DNA of 64,000 bases from an uncultured Pseudomonadota bacterium (GCA_903919315.1 CAIXHP010000032.1:62001-126000); one strand, 5' to 3'; shown: positions 51,629 through 58,437, counted from the stretch's first letter. Notes: a model not told the origin generated them from the sequence alone. Program-made: numbers and translations.

Positions 51629-51870
51629 GCGCCGACGGCTTTGACGAGCGCCTGAACGCCGCCTTTTTGGCGATGCAGGAGCTGATGGACTATCGCCGCC
51701 AGTTGGGCGGCGACGCGAATCCATACAGCGGCGCGCAGACGCTGGCGCTCTACACCCGCTTTGTCCACCACCTCACCACCGATTTCGAGGTGCGCGAACA
51801 ACTGGTCACAACCTGCGAACGCCGCCTGCAAGGCACCGCGCCGCCGACCGAGGGGAGGCTGGCGCTATGA
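51625..51870 (+). CDS. Small phage protein of unknown function
   Basis: An 81-residue acidic helical protein, FDERLNAAFLAMQELMDYRRQLG. Overlaps as ATGA at both ends. No family recognised. Confidence 0.6.
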   Translation: MSADGFDERLNAAFLAMQELMDYRRQLGGDANPYSGAQTLALYTRFVHHLTTDFEVREQLVTTCERRLQGTAPPTEGRLAL

Positions 51871-51947
51871 TCGAATTTGTCGCAGGGATCGTGATCGGAG
51901 CCTGCCTCGGCGTGGTCGTCGCGGCGCTGTGCAGGTCGGCACGGTAA
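51867..51947 (+). CDS. 26-residue TM micro-protein
   Basis: MIEFVAGIVIGACLGVVVAA, with a short basic tail. ATGA overlap with the gene before it. One hydrophobic helix. Very short, so coding status rests on overlap and spacing. Confidence 0.35.
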   Translation: MIEFVAGIVIGACLGVVVAALCRSAR

Positions 51948-51951
51948 CGCC

Positions 51952-52032
51952 ATGCTGATACTGTCCCTCTTCCACGAACTTCTGGCCGCCATGATCGCCG
52001 ACATGGCGCAAACACAGGGAGGTGAGTTGTGA
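51952..52032 (+). CDS. 26-residue micro-protein
   Basis: MLILSLFHELLAAMIADMAQ, an amphipathic helix. Four bases after the previous stop; its own stop overlaps the next GTG start. Low certainty for the same reason. Confidence 0.3.
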   Translation: MLILSLFHELLAAMIADMAQTQGGEL

Positions 52033-52235
52033 TTGATAGCGATTTTTCAGATCTCATTGTGAACGAACATGAAAAACACAAAGAGAAGATGGCAGAGTAC
52101 GATGAGAGGCGGAAAAGGCAGCGCGAAGCCCTTCTCTGGAACATAGAGCGATCAGCGAAGGCCTTAATATGGCATGGCCTTGAAGTGGATGTGGTCGTGA
52201 AAACGATCAGCGGGAAGAAGCAACCATGCGCTTGA
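52029..52235 (+). CDS. Small basic coiled protein of unknown function
   Basis: A 68-residue protein with GTG start and GGGAGGTG upstream. DLIVNEHEKHKEKMAEYDERRKRQREAL is a highly charged helix. Its end overlaps the next leftward gene by 29 bp. Confidence 0.55.
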   Translation: MIDSDFSDLIVNEHEKHKEKMAEYDERRKRQREALLWNIERSAKALIWHGLEVDVVVKTISGKKQPCA

Positions 52236-52353
52236 TCTCGTATTGCTCTCGCTCCAGACTTTTCACGATCCTCTCAAGCTCTACTATTCTGGAGAACAGC
52301 AGTTCGTTGCGTTCTTTAAGCTCTCTGAATGCGTATTCGGCTTCGCGTTCCAT
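52207..52353 (-). CDS. 48-residue coiled-coil protein
   Basis: MEREAEYAFRELKERNELLF then RIVELERIVKSLEREQYEIK: a near-perfect heptad helix. AGGGGA lies nine bases before the ATG. It is the last gene of a short leftward cluster (53335 to 52207), tail to tail with the preceding gene. Too short for a 60-codon ORF list. Confidence 0.55.
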   Translation of the reverse strand: MEREAEYAFRELKERNELLFSRIVELERIVKSLEREQYEIKRMVASSR

Positions 52354-52455
52354 AGCCCATTCCCCTTCTGTTGGTCGATTCGCAATCCCAACAGTAGAGG
52401 CGGCGGACGGAGAGCGGCAACGCCTTTCCGCCCGCCGTTTGACTTTCGCCCCCGC

Positions 52456-52731
52456 CTACACCAACAGCCCCGCCGCCACGCGCAGCAGGTCGTTGACGCG
52501 CGTTTGCCAGCCCTTGCCGCTGCCGCGCAGCGAGGCCACGACATCGGAGTCGAGGCTGAGCGTCACCGCTTGCTTGGTGCGCCCCGCCGGGCGGCCGCGC
52601 AGGGCGTGTTTGACGGCGCGTTGCATGTCGGGAAAGTCGCCCAACGAGCGGGCGCGGGCGAAGTCTTCCTTCGTCCACTCTGGATTTTCCTTGTCCGGCT
52701 TGCCGAATTCAGTCGCTTTCGAGCGTTTCAT
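52456..52731 (-). CDS. BrnA-like antitoxin without a visible BrnT partner
   Basis: A 91-residue protein matching BrnA: NPEWTKEDFARARSLGDFP, then RPAGRTKQAVTLSLDSDVVASLRGSGKGWQTRVNDLLR, the ribbon-helix-helix DNA-binding end. BrnT toxins are about 90 residues and normally lie just upstream of brnA; the upstream gene here is a coiled-coil membrane protein instead. An orphan BrnA might control its own cluster or block toxins of other mobile elements. Confidence 0.78.
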   Translation of the reverse strand: MKRSKATEFGKPDKENPEWTKEDFARARSLGDFPDMQRAVKHALRGRPAGRTKQAVTLSLDSDVVASLRGSGKGWQTRVNDLLRVAAGLLV

Positions 52732-52743
52732 AGATTTTCCCCG

Positions 52744-53067
52744 TTACTTTGACGGGAGAGTCCTAAGCGCAGCCCAAATTCCATCCCACATGTGGTTTAT
52801 GAAGAACCCGCCGACGACGGCAAGAACCGCAAAGACGGCAGCGGCGGCGGTGAAGCGGTGCGCCAGCTTGCCCAGTTGTTCGTCGGTCTTGTCCATGCTC
52901 TTGGCAAGACCTTCGACCCTGCCGTCAAGTTTTCCTATGTCTTTTTTGATGTCGGAGAGCATGACAAAGACATGGGAAGCCCACGATCCCTCAGCCGATG
53001 GCGACGACGTAGGATATTCCGGTCGCCGCAGCGGCGATGTTTCATCGGCAACGCGCTTAGACACCAT
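52744..53067 (-). CDS. Coiled-coil protein with C-terminal TM segment (XhlA-like build)
   Basis: A 107-residue protein. SDIKKDIGKLDGRVEGLAKSMDKTDEQLGKLAHRF is a coiled coil; FTAAAAVFAVLAVVGGFFINHMW is a TM helix. This resembles haemolysin XhlA-type phage proteins, which work with holins, but it lies with regulators, not with lysis genes. The ATG at 53067 has GGGAGG upstream; the longer open frame is not conserved-looking. Confidence 0.6.
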   Translation of the reverse strand: MVSKRVADETSPLRRPEYPTSSPSAEGSWASHVFVMLSDIKKDIGKLDGRVEGLAKSMDKTDEQLGKLAHRFTAAAAVFAVLAVVGGFFINHMWDGIWAALRTLPSK

Positions 53068-53335
53068 GAGAACTTCCCTCCCACTTTGCCTTGATCCACT
53101 CCCAAACAGGCGTTGGCGCGCGACCGTGGTACCCTTCAACGCGGGTGACGATGGCGCTGCCGACATCGCCTTTTGGCAAACCAAGGCGCTCCGAAAGGTC
53201 GATGGACGTTCCGGCGGCCGAGACCAGCCACGACGAGCCCGGCATGATCTCGTAACTGTCGCCGGGAAACTCAAACGCAATGCGCTCTTCCAAGAGTTTG
53301 TTTTCCTCAAAGGCGGTTACGGTGAAAATAGCCAT
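53057..53335 (-). CDS. Small phage protein of unknown function
   Basis: A 92-residue protein, MAIFTVTAFEENKLLEERIAFE then SYEIMPGSSWLVSAAGTSIDL and TPVWEWIKAKWEG. It looks like a compact beta-plus-helix fold. AGGAG lies upstream of 53335. It opens the leftward cluster and its transcript would begin in the structured region to its right. Confidence 0.6.
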   Translation of the reverse strand: MAIFTVTAFEENKLLEERIAFEFPGDSYEIMPGSSWLVSAAGTSIDLSERLGLPKGDVGSAIVTRVEGYHGRAPTPVWEWIKAKWEGSSHGV

Positions 53336-53415
53336 GATCGTGTCTCCTTCTCTGCCCATTATGTCGGATATGAAGGCCGACACGTCAAGGATTCTCGTCT
53401 GGAAACTCGCAACAT

Positions 53416-53452
53416 TTGGTTAAACGCAACATTTTCATTGATCGTTAACCAA
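53416..53452. repeat. Inverted repeat TTGGTTAA / TTAACCAA
   Basis: Eight-base perfect arms at 53416-53423 and 53445-53452, 21 bases apart, at the left edge of the structured region and between divergent genes. TTAACC-type repeats resemble half-sites for alphaproteobacterial regulators such as CtrA; the identity of the binder is unknown. Confidence 0.45.
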
Positions 53453-53473
53453 TTTCATGCTTTTGTCGCTGTC

Positions 53474-53643
53474 GGAGCTTTCAACTCCAATGACTGCCCC
53501 CGCCGTGGGGGCAGTGAAACAACAGCGGATAGCCACCCCGAAAGATCAGTGGCTATTTTCTTGCCCACTTCTACGGTGGGAGTGCGACGGATAACCCTTC
53601 GGGGCCAAGAAGTCCGCCTGTCTGTTGTCAGGTTGAAAGCTCC
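53474..53643 (+). ncRNA. Candidate structured RNA upstream of the Rha-like gene
   Basis: A 12-bp perfect closing stem (53474-53485 GGAGCTTTCAAC with 53632-53643) bounds 146 bases that themselves fold. They contain a 9-bp hairpin (53493-53501 with 53507-53515), a 7-bp helix ACAACAG/CTGTTGT (53519-53525 with 53622-53628), and within it TAGCCAC/GTGGCTA (53530-53536 with 53549-53555), CCCAC/GTGGG (53564-53568 with 53576-53580) and a CCC-TTCG-GGG tetraloop (53595-53604). The order is nested without conflict except one shared base. It could act as an RNA, a cis leader of 53708, or a DNA structure. No known RNA family is recognised. Confidence 0.5.
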
Positions 53644-53652
53644 CGCCACCAG

Positions 53653-53691
53653 TGGCCTTTCAAGCCATTTTGTTGGCGCGTTTCAACGCCA
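53653..53691 (+). promoter_or_regulatory. Two TTTCAA-loop hairpins just before the Rha-like start
   Basis: TGGC-CTTTCAA-GCCA (53653-53667) and TGGCG-CGTTTCAA-CGCCA (53674-53691). The left strand of the long stem can form a third such hairpin, GGAG-CTTTCAA-CTCC (53474-53488). All three loops are complementary to GTTGAAAG at 53632-53639, so alternative pairings are possible. The last one ends 16 bases before the ATG at 53708. Confidence 0.5.
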
Positions 53692-53707
53692 GCAACAGGG
53701 GCTTGTC

Positions 53708-54436
53708 ATGTCTGCACTCATCACCCTCGCCGACCTTAACACCACCATCAACCACGAACCGCGTGTTCTTGATACGCTAATTGCAGAGCGTCTTGGTTTT
53801 TCGCGATTCTATAAAATCCGCGAGTTAATTGACCGAAATAAAGAAGAATTGGAAACATATGGCACATTAGCAACTCGCCAGACCGAATCTCGTGGGCAGT
53901 CATATAACGAATACTGGCTGAACGAAGCCCAAGCTTTGCTGATCTGCACTTTCGCGCGCACCGCCAAAGCCGCCCTTGTCCGCAAAGCTCTGATTGACGC
54001 ATATCAGGCCTACCGCCGCGATCCGAACGCGCAAGCCGCAAAGCCCGCCCCGCAGGTCGAAGCCAAGCCCGCCGCCCTGCCCGCCGCGCCGCGTCGGCGT
54101 TCCCCGGCTCTGTCGCTCGGCGCGCGCCAAGACCGCGCCATCGCGCTGGATCTGATCGAAGTCTTTTCCGACTATATGGGCCTGTATGGTAAATCGGAAA
54201 AGTCCCGCCACCGGCCGCAATCTTTCGCCAAGCTGCCCGACGCTTTTCTGGTCGCGACGGACGCGATCTGGAAAATGCTGCGCGACGGCGCGGCGCTCAG
54301 CGCCATCACCGACGAGCTGAGAACCCTCGGCCAACTGATGGCGTTCGAGGTCTATCACCACGACAACGACGGCACCCCATACAGCCGCCTGCGCCATCAT
54401 GCTTCATTCACCTCCAAGAAAGGCGGTGCGGAATGA
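53708..54436 (+). CDS. Rha-like / antirepressor-type regulatory protein
   Basis: A 242-residue protein. The N-terminal half (EPRVLDTLIAERLGFSRFYKIRELIDRN, then YWLNEAQALLICTFARTAKA and RKALIDAYQAYR) is the Rha/ORF6N type domain common in phage regulators and antirepressors. A Pro/Ala-rich linker (about 110-140) leads to a helical C-terminal domain. The long open frame upstream merely continues through the structured region. AGGGG lies seven bases before the ATG; the stop overlaps the next start. Confidence 0.82.
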   Translation: MSALITLADLNTTINHEPRVLDTLIAERLGFSRFYKIRELIDRNKEELETYGTLATRQTESRGQSYNEYWLNEAQALLICTFARTAKAALVRKALIDAYQAYRRDPNAQAAKPAPQVEAKPAALPAAPRRRSPALSLGARQDRAIALDLIEVFSDYMGLYGKSEKSRHRPQSFAKLPDAFLVATDAIWKMLRDGAALSAITDELRTLGQLMAFEVYHHDNDGTPYSRLRHHASFTSKKGGAE

Positions 54437-54723
54437 ACGCCCTGCCCCTGCTGTGCGTCGCGACCTTTGCGCTCGGCTTCGCCCTCGGCCACAAACGCCA
54501 CCGCACCATGGCCGAGCTTGCCGTGCTGAAACGCGCCGAGGCCTCCACCCGCGCCCTCACCGTGATCGACACCTGCAACGCCAAGATGTCCGAAATCGGC
54601 CTCATCGCCCTCGATGCCCTCGCCACCATCGCGGTCAACAAAGCCATCATCAACCCCCAACTCCTCGCCCACGAAGCCATCAACGACATCGGCGCGATCA
54701 TCGAGAGAAAGGCAAAACCATGA
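54433..54723 (+). CDS. Small protein with N-terminal TM or signal, unknown function
   Basis: A 96-residue protein: MNALPLLCVATFALGFALGH is hydrophobic, then charged helices (MAELAVLKRAEASTRALTVIDTC). Overlap at both ends with neighbours. No family recognised. Confidence 0.6.
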   Translation: MNALPLLCVATFALGFALGHKRHRTMAELAVLKRAEASTRALTVIDTCNAKMSEIGLIALDALATIAVNKAIINPQLLAHEAINDIGAIIERKAKP

Positions 54724-54863
54724 CAACGGAAATCGCCCTCGCGGCGCTGTTAATCGAGTCAGATGACTTGGACGAGGCAGCGGATACACTGCAAATCGTG
54801 GACGCGATGATCTCAGCCAGAGCCGAGCGCATGAACGCGCGGGAATGGGACGTGCAGCCATGA
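54720..54863 (+). CDS. 47-residue acidic phage protein
   Basis: MTTEIALAALLIESDDLDEA, then IVDAMISARAERMNARE. One or two amphipathic helices. The start overlaps the previous stop as ATGA. Confidence 0.5.
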   Translation: MTTEIALAALLIESDDLDEAADTLQIVDAMISARAERMNAREWDVQP

Positions 54864-55027
54864 ACGAGAAACCATACCAAGACCCACGAATGATGCCGCT
54901 TACTCTGCTGCTGTGGCTACAATTTGATCTTGCTAAAATCAGTGGTGAGATTTTTCACAGAAAAAACGCCCAAGAAATTCTTGCGATGCTGGATCGTATG
55001 GAGGCCCAGAAAAATGAACTCAAATGA
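54860..55027 (+). CDS. 55-residue phage protein
   Basis: MNEKPYQDPRMMPLTLLLWL, then RKNAQEILAMLDRMEAQKNE. Overlap with preceding stop as ATGA. Its AT-richer, Phe/Lys-rich middle differs from its neighbours. Confidence 0.5.
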   Translation: MNEKPYQDPRMMPLTLLLWLQFDLAKISGEIFHRKNAQEILAMLDRMEAQKNELK

Positions 55028-55238
55028 AGCCGCCCTCACCGAGTCCGTGATCGAGGCCTACGCCCGCCAAGAGGCCGCCCTACGCCGCGCCGAGGCCATC
55101 ATCAAGCGCCAGACCGCCATCCTCCGCGTGTGGGGCCGCGCCATCAACGAGGTCAGCCATCACAAAGGCCCGTCCGGTCGCCTAGCAAGACGCGCCCTCC
55201 GCCGCGCCAACAGCAAACAGAATAGGATCGAGCCATGA
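55014..55238 (+). CDS. Small basic phage protein
   Basis: A 74-residue helical protein, EAALTESVIEAYARQEAALRRAE then a basic end RLARRALRRANSKQNR. GGAGG precedes the ATG. Might bind nucleic acid; no family. Confidence 0.55.
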   Translation: MNSNEAALTESVIEAYARQEAALRRAEAIIKRQTAILRVWGRAINEVSHHKGPSGRLARRALRRANSKQNRIEP

Positions 55239-55306
55239 CCGACCGGCACCTACTCGCCCTCGCCGCCGCGTTCGGAGCGGCTTTTGTTACCCTGCTGATT
55301 TTGTGA
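55235..55306 (+). CDS. 23-residue TM micro-protein
   Basis: MTDRHLLALAAAFGAAFVTLL, then a stop. ATGA overlap with the previous gene and eight bases before the AlpA-like gene. Coding status rests on its placement. Confidence 0.35.
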   Translation: MTDRHLLALAAAFGAAFVTLLIL

Positions 55307-55314
55307 GGTAGAAA

Positions 55315-55662
55315 ATGGCGCGTCCTAAACCAGAGTTTATCCCCGCCCCGCGCATCCTGAACACCTATCAGGTCGCCTGCCGTTTGAACAAGAGCGAACA
55401 GTGGTTTGCCAGCAATCGCAATGCCTTAGAAGGCATGGGGTTTCCCAAAAAAGACAAGGTTCTCGGCGGGTGGGACAGCGACACGATTGAAGCTTGGCTT
55501 GACAGACGTTCAGGGGTGCGCGATGCGTCAAATATCGAAGAACAAATGCTGGAAGCCATCCGTGGGGAAAATAATCCTGCCTTACGTTCAGCGAAGCATC
55601 GCCAAGGGACGACCGTATTACCGTTATCGGCGGAACGGCCAACTCATATCCCTGCCTCATGA
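55315..55662 (+). CDS. AlpA-like small HTH protein (excisionase-type)
   Basis: A 115-residue protein. Residues 12-65, PRILNTYQVACRLNKSEQWF then WDSDTIEAWLDRRSG, form a winged HTH of the AlpA/Xis type. Residues after about 70 are not conserved-looking and overlap the integrase N-terminus in another frame. Its place before the integrase fits an excisionase or integrase regulator. GAGG precedes the ATG. Confidence 0.75.
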   Translation: MARPKPEFIPAPRILNTYQVACRLNKSEQWFASNRNALEGMGFPKKDKVLGGWDSDTIEAWLDRRSGVRDASNIEEQMLEAIRGENNPALRSAKHRQGTTVLPLSAERPTHIPAS

Positions 55663-56662
55663 TCCGTCTTCGTCGGAGTTTTTTGAGGCCTATCAGAAGA
55701 TTCATGCAAGTTTTGAAACGCCAGACCAGAGCGACGTTATATTGCCCGGCAGCATCGCAGCCCTTGTGCGCGACTATCGTGCCAGCACCGACTATTTAGG
55801 GCTAAGCGATGCGTCGAAGCGCGACTATGGTCACTATCTGGACGACATAAAAACAAAATTCGGTAAATTTGCTGTCATGAATTTGTCGCGGAAAATCGCT
55901 TTGGCCTATCGCGATGCCATGGCCGTTAAAACCATCATCGATGAGGATGGAAACGAGACGACGATTCCGACACCGTCAAAAGCCAATTATGCCATGGCGG
56001 TGCTGCGGAAACTTCTTTCATTCGCCTGCGATCGCGGTGTCATTTCCATCAACTATGCCTTACGGCCCAAGCGCCTAAAAACAGGGGCGCATAAGCCTTG
56101 GGGAGAGCCAGAGATAAAACGCTTCAGCAAAGTTGCCAATGACCGTATGAATCTGGCATTGGCGTTGGCCCTATACACTGGACAGCGCCAAGGAGACATC
56201 CTGCGCATGCGATGGAATCAACGTGTGGACGGCGGAATAAAAATCACACAGGGGAAAACGGGTGTCGATCTTTGGATACCGATGCACTCGGCTCTGAGAA
56301 AAGCCCTCGAAAGCGCACCAAAAAAGGCGATCACGATATTATCCAGCGCCCAAGGAAAGCCATACACCAGCGATCATTTCAAGCACGAATGGCGTGAAGC
56401 AACACTGAAGGCTGGACTCGATGGCTATGTTTTTCATGGCCTGCGCAAAACGGCGACAGGCTATTTGGCGGAGGCCGGATGCTCAAGCGAACAGATCAAA
56501 TCGATCACCGGGCATAAGACAGATCGCATGGTTTCTCACTACGTCGCCGGGGCAAAACAGAAGGAACGCGCTCGATCAGCCATCCATCTGATGGAGCAAA
56601 AATGTACAACCGTATTTCAAAAAAGTGTACAACCGAAAAAGAAATGTCGGCTAAGTACTTGA
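55523..56662 (+). CDS. int: Tyrosine-recombinase integrase
   Basis: A 379-residue integrase. The catalytic residues are all present: Arg in TGQRQGD (R222), Lys near K245, HGLR (H305, R308), TGHKT (H331) and Tyr in SHYVAGA (Y340). The N-terminal arm-binding domain has KGRPYYRYRRNGQLISLP. I place the start at the ATG at 55523, inside the AlpA-like gene. The last codons overlap two TGTACAAC motifs that probably bind the arm domain. The stop lies 4 bp from attR, and the gene is next to the intact tRNA. Confidence 0.93.
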   Translation: MRQISKNKCWKPSVGKIILPYVQRSIAKGRPYYRYRRNGQLISLPHDPSSSEFFEAYQKIHASFETPDQSDVILPGSIAALVRDYRASTDYLGLSDASKRDYGHYLDDIKTKFGKFAVMNLSRKIALAYRDAMAVKTIIDEDGNETTIPTPSKANYAMAVLRKLLSFACDRGVISINYALRPKRLKTGAHKPWGEPEIKRFSKVANDRMNLALALALYTGQRQGDILRMRWNQRVDGGIKITQGKTGVDLWIPMHSALRKALESAPKKAITILSSAQGKPYTSDHFKHEWREATLKAGLDGYVFHGLRKTATGYLAEAGCSSEQIKSITGHKTDRMVSHYVAGAKQKERARSAIHLMEQKCTTVFQKSVQPKKKCRLST

Positions 56663-56665
56663 AAT

Positions 56666-56713
56666 AATGGCGCACCCGAAGAGATTCGAACTCCTAGCCT
56701 TCTGATTCGTAGT
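56666..56713. repeat. attR, right copy of the 48-bp attachment repeat
   Basis: Identical to attL. It lies within the intact tRNA-Arg gene and its two flanking bases. Confidence 0.95.
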
Positions 56714-56744
56714 CAGATGCTCTATCCAGTTGAGCTACGGGTGC
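56668..56744 (-). tRNA. tRNA-Arg (anticodon ACG)
   Basis: A 77-base gene with encoded CCA. On the minus strand the acceptor GCACCCG pairs with CGGGTGC; the anticodon loop is CTACGAA; the T arm carries GTTCGAATC. It reads CGN arginine codons, common in this GC-rich genome. It is the prophage attachment gene and remains functional after integration. Confidence 0.97.
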
Positions 56745-56939
56745 GGCTCGTGCAGGCCTCGGAAACAGCAATACGTTCGTTCGTCCTGCGAAGGGGGGCA
56801 AACTAGACAAATCGGCCACGAAAAGCAAAGAATTTAAATCGCCCCGGTTTTTACCCCCATTCGGACTACCCTTAACCGACTGTTGCTGCTACAAAGACGC
56901 ATCACAAAAGCCCCTCCTGAAACCAACCGAGCCTGCCCC

Positions 56940-57686
56940 GTGAACAGCCCCGCCCCCGTCCTCTCCGTCGTCATCCCGCTGCTGAACGAAGCCGGGAACG
57001 TCGCGCCCCTCATCGACGAAATCGCCACAGCCCTACAAAGCTATCCCGCCGTGGGCGAAGCGTTCGAGATCGTCTGCGTCGACGACGGCAGCACCGATGC
57101 CACCGCCGACGAAGTCAAACGCGCCCGCCAGTCCTGCCCCCAAGTGCGCCTCGTCCGCCACCCCCGCCGCCTCGGCATGAGCGGCGCGATTCGCAACGGT
57201 GTCCGCCACGCCCGCGCTTATTGGATCATGACCATCGACGGCGACCGCCAAAACGACCCCGCCGATGCCCCCCGCCTCTGCGCCCTCGCGTGGAGCAAAG
57301 GGATGGAGCGCAAGGTGCTGGTCGCCGGAATCCGCGTCAACCGCCGCGACACACTGGGCAAACGCCTCGCCAGCCGCTTCGCCAACGGCATCCGCAAATT
57401 CCTGCTCGACGACAACTGCCCCGACACCGGCTGCAGCCTCAAGCTGTTCCAGCGCGACACCTACCTCGACCTGCCCTTTTTCAACGGCTTGCACCGCTTT
57501 ATGCCCGCTTTGTTCAGCCTTTACGGCCATGAAACCGTCTTCACGCCCGTCAACGACCGCCCCCGCAAGGTCGGAGTCTCCAAATCGGACTTCGCGGGCA
57601 GGGCGATCAAGGGGTTGTTCGACATGATCGGCGTTATTTGGCTGATTCAGCGCACCCCGGCCCCCGATAAAGGCCGCGAGGAATAG
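56940..57686 (+). CDS. Family 2 glycosyltransferase (dolichol-phosphate mannosyltransferase-like)
   Basis: A 248-residue enzyme. LSVVIPLLNEAGNVAPLIDEI opens the GT-A fold; CVDDGSTDATADE is the nucleotide-binding DDGS region and MTIDGDRQNDP the DxD-type metal site, as in polyprenyl-phosphate mannosyl- or glucosyltransferases. There is no C-terminal TM pair. It should transfer a sugar to a polyprenyl phosphate. The GTG at 56940 begins the conserved domain; an earlier TTG at 56883 is possible. Its stop is about 155 bp before rplU. Confidence 0.88.
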   Translation: MNSPAPVLSVVIPLLNEAGNVAPLIDEIATALQSYPAVGEAFEIVCVDDGSTDATADEVKRARQSCPQVRLVRHPRRLGMSGAIRNGVRHARAYWIMTIDGDRQNDPADAPRLCALAWSKGMERKVLVAGIRVNRRDTLGKRLASRFANGIRKFLLDDNCPDTGCSLKLFQRDTYLDLPFFNGLHRFMPALFSLYGHETVFTPVNDRPRKVGVSKSDFAGRAIKGLFDMIGVIWLIQRTPAPDKGREE

Positions 57687-57723
57687 GTTAATCGGCTTTT
57701 TTGCGCCAACGACGCCCTTTCCC

Positions 57724-57813
57724 TTGACAGAGGGGCCCGTTTTGACCAATAAAGCGCCTTCGCGACGCTTGCACCGGCGCGAAGAGGGGCCCGCCGAAAA
57801 CGGAAAACGGGCC
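57724..57813 (+). promoter_or_regulatory. Promoter and inverted repeats in the rplU leader region
   Basis: TTGACA (57724-57729) with CAATAA (57747-57752) 17 bp on. An outer 10-bp repeat, GGCCCGTTTT (57734-57743) and AAAACGGGCC (57804-57813), surrounds an inner 7-bp one, CTTCGCG (57758-57764) with CGCGAAG (57778-57784). An 11-base direct repeat AGAGGGGCCCG starts at 57729 and 57783. The inner stem could act in the mRNA; the left half of the outer one lies upstream of the expected start. Confidence 0.45.
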
Positions 57814-57841
57814 GTTCCCAACATTGAGTAGGATCAAAATC

Positions 57842-58153
57842 ATGTTCGCAGTCGTGAAGACCGGCGGCAAGCAATACAAAGTTGCCCAAGGTGATGTCAT
57901 TCAAGTCGAGAAGCTGCCTGCCGAAGCCGGCAAGTCGGTCGAGCTTAACGAAGTCCTGGCGCTGTTCGACGGCGGCAAGCTGACCGTGGGCGCGCCCATG
58001 GTCAAAGGCGCGAAGGTCACCGCCGAAGTCGTGGCGCAAAACCGCACCGGCAAGCTGATCGTCTTTAAGAAAAAGCGCCGCCAGAACTATCGCCGCAAAA
58101 AGCATCAGCGGCAGGAATACACCGTGCTGAAAATCACGGCGATCAAGGCCTAA
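57842..58153 (+). CDS. rplU: 50S ribosomal protein L21
   Basis: A 103-residue protein. [20 protein letters not shown] and the basic end [23 protein letters not shown] are family-defining. It binds 23S rRNA with L20. It heads the rplU-rpmA operon, 23 bp before rpmA. The ATG at 57842 starts the conserved protein. Confidence 0.97.
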   Translation: MFAVVKTGGKQYKVAQGDVIQVEKLPAEAGKSVELNEVLALFDGGKLTVGAPMVKGAKVTAEVVAQNRTGKLIVFKKKRRQNYRRKKHQRQEYTVLKITAIKA

Positions 58154-58176
58154 TACCGAATTCGTGGAGAGATCAC

Positions 58177-58437
58177 ATGGCACATAAAAAAGCAGGCGGT
58201 TCATCCCGCAACGGTCGCGATACCGCCGGACGCCGTCTGGGCGTCAAGATCGCGGGCGGCCAGTTGGCCGAACCCGGCAACATCATCATCCGCCAACGCG
58301 GCACGAAATATCACCCCGGCACGAACGTCGGCATCGGCAAAGACCACACCATCTTCGCCACCGTCGAAGGCCACGTGAAGTTCCGCGAGATCAAGGAACG
58401 GATGTACGTTTCGGTGGAAGCGGAAGCGGCGAAGTAA
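58177..58437 (+). CDS. rpmA: 50S ribosomal protein L27
   Basis: An 86-residue protein. [24 protein letters not shown] is the N-terminal tail that reaches the peptidyl-transferase centre, uncleaved type. GGAGAG lies nine bases upstream. Followed by a strong terminator. Confidence 0.97.
   Translation: MAHKKAGGSSRNGRDTAGRRLGVKIAGGQLAEPGNIIIRQRGTKYHPGTNVGIGKDHTIFATVEGHVKFREIKERMYVSVEAEAAK

Larger units (their letters stand above)
17411..56713. mobile_element. Prophage with HK97-like head and Mu-like contractile tail, integrated in tRNA-Arg(ACG)
   Basis: The limits are set by a 48-bp perfect direct repeat (17411-17458 and 56666-56713) that includes the 3' part of a tRNA-Arg gene. Every module expected of a functional temperate phage is open: integrase, repressor region, replication, packaging, head, contractile tail, fibres and lysis. 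I see no IS element or frameshifted structural gene, apart from the programmed frameshift in the tail chaperone. Structural and early genes run leftward from 47.6 to 19.4 kb; the rightward arm ends with the integrase. Mu-type tail genes with an HK97-type head and cos-type packaging proteins match the SfV-like mosaic group. Confidence 0.95.

Noticed and set aside
53470..53700. CRISPR array suggested by repeated TTTCAA-containing segments
   Set aside because: The repeats are short, unequal in spacing and part of hairpins; there are no uniform spacers and no cas genes.
52226..54436. A 736-codon plus-strand open frame
   Set aside because: It crosses several leftward genes and the structured region. 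Only its last 242 codons (from 53708, with a ribosome site) look like protein; the rest has low-complexity Arg/Ser composition.
55315..56662. Integrase broken by a frameshift between the two overlapping frames
   Set aside because: The upstream frame is a complete AlpA-like HTH protein and the downstream frame holds a full integrase with its own ATG, so they are two genes that overlap.
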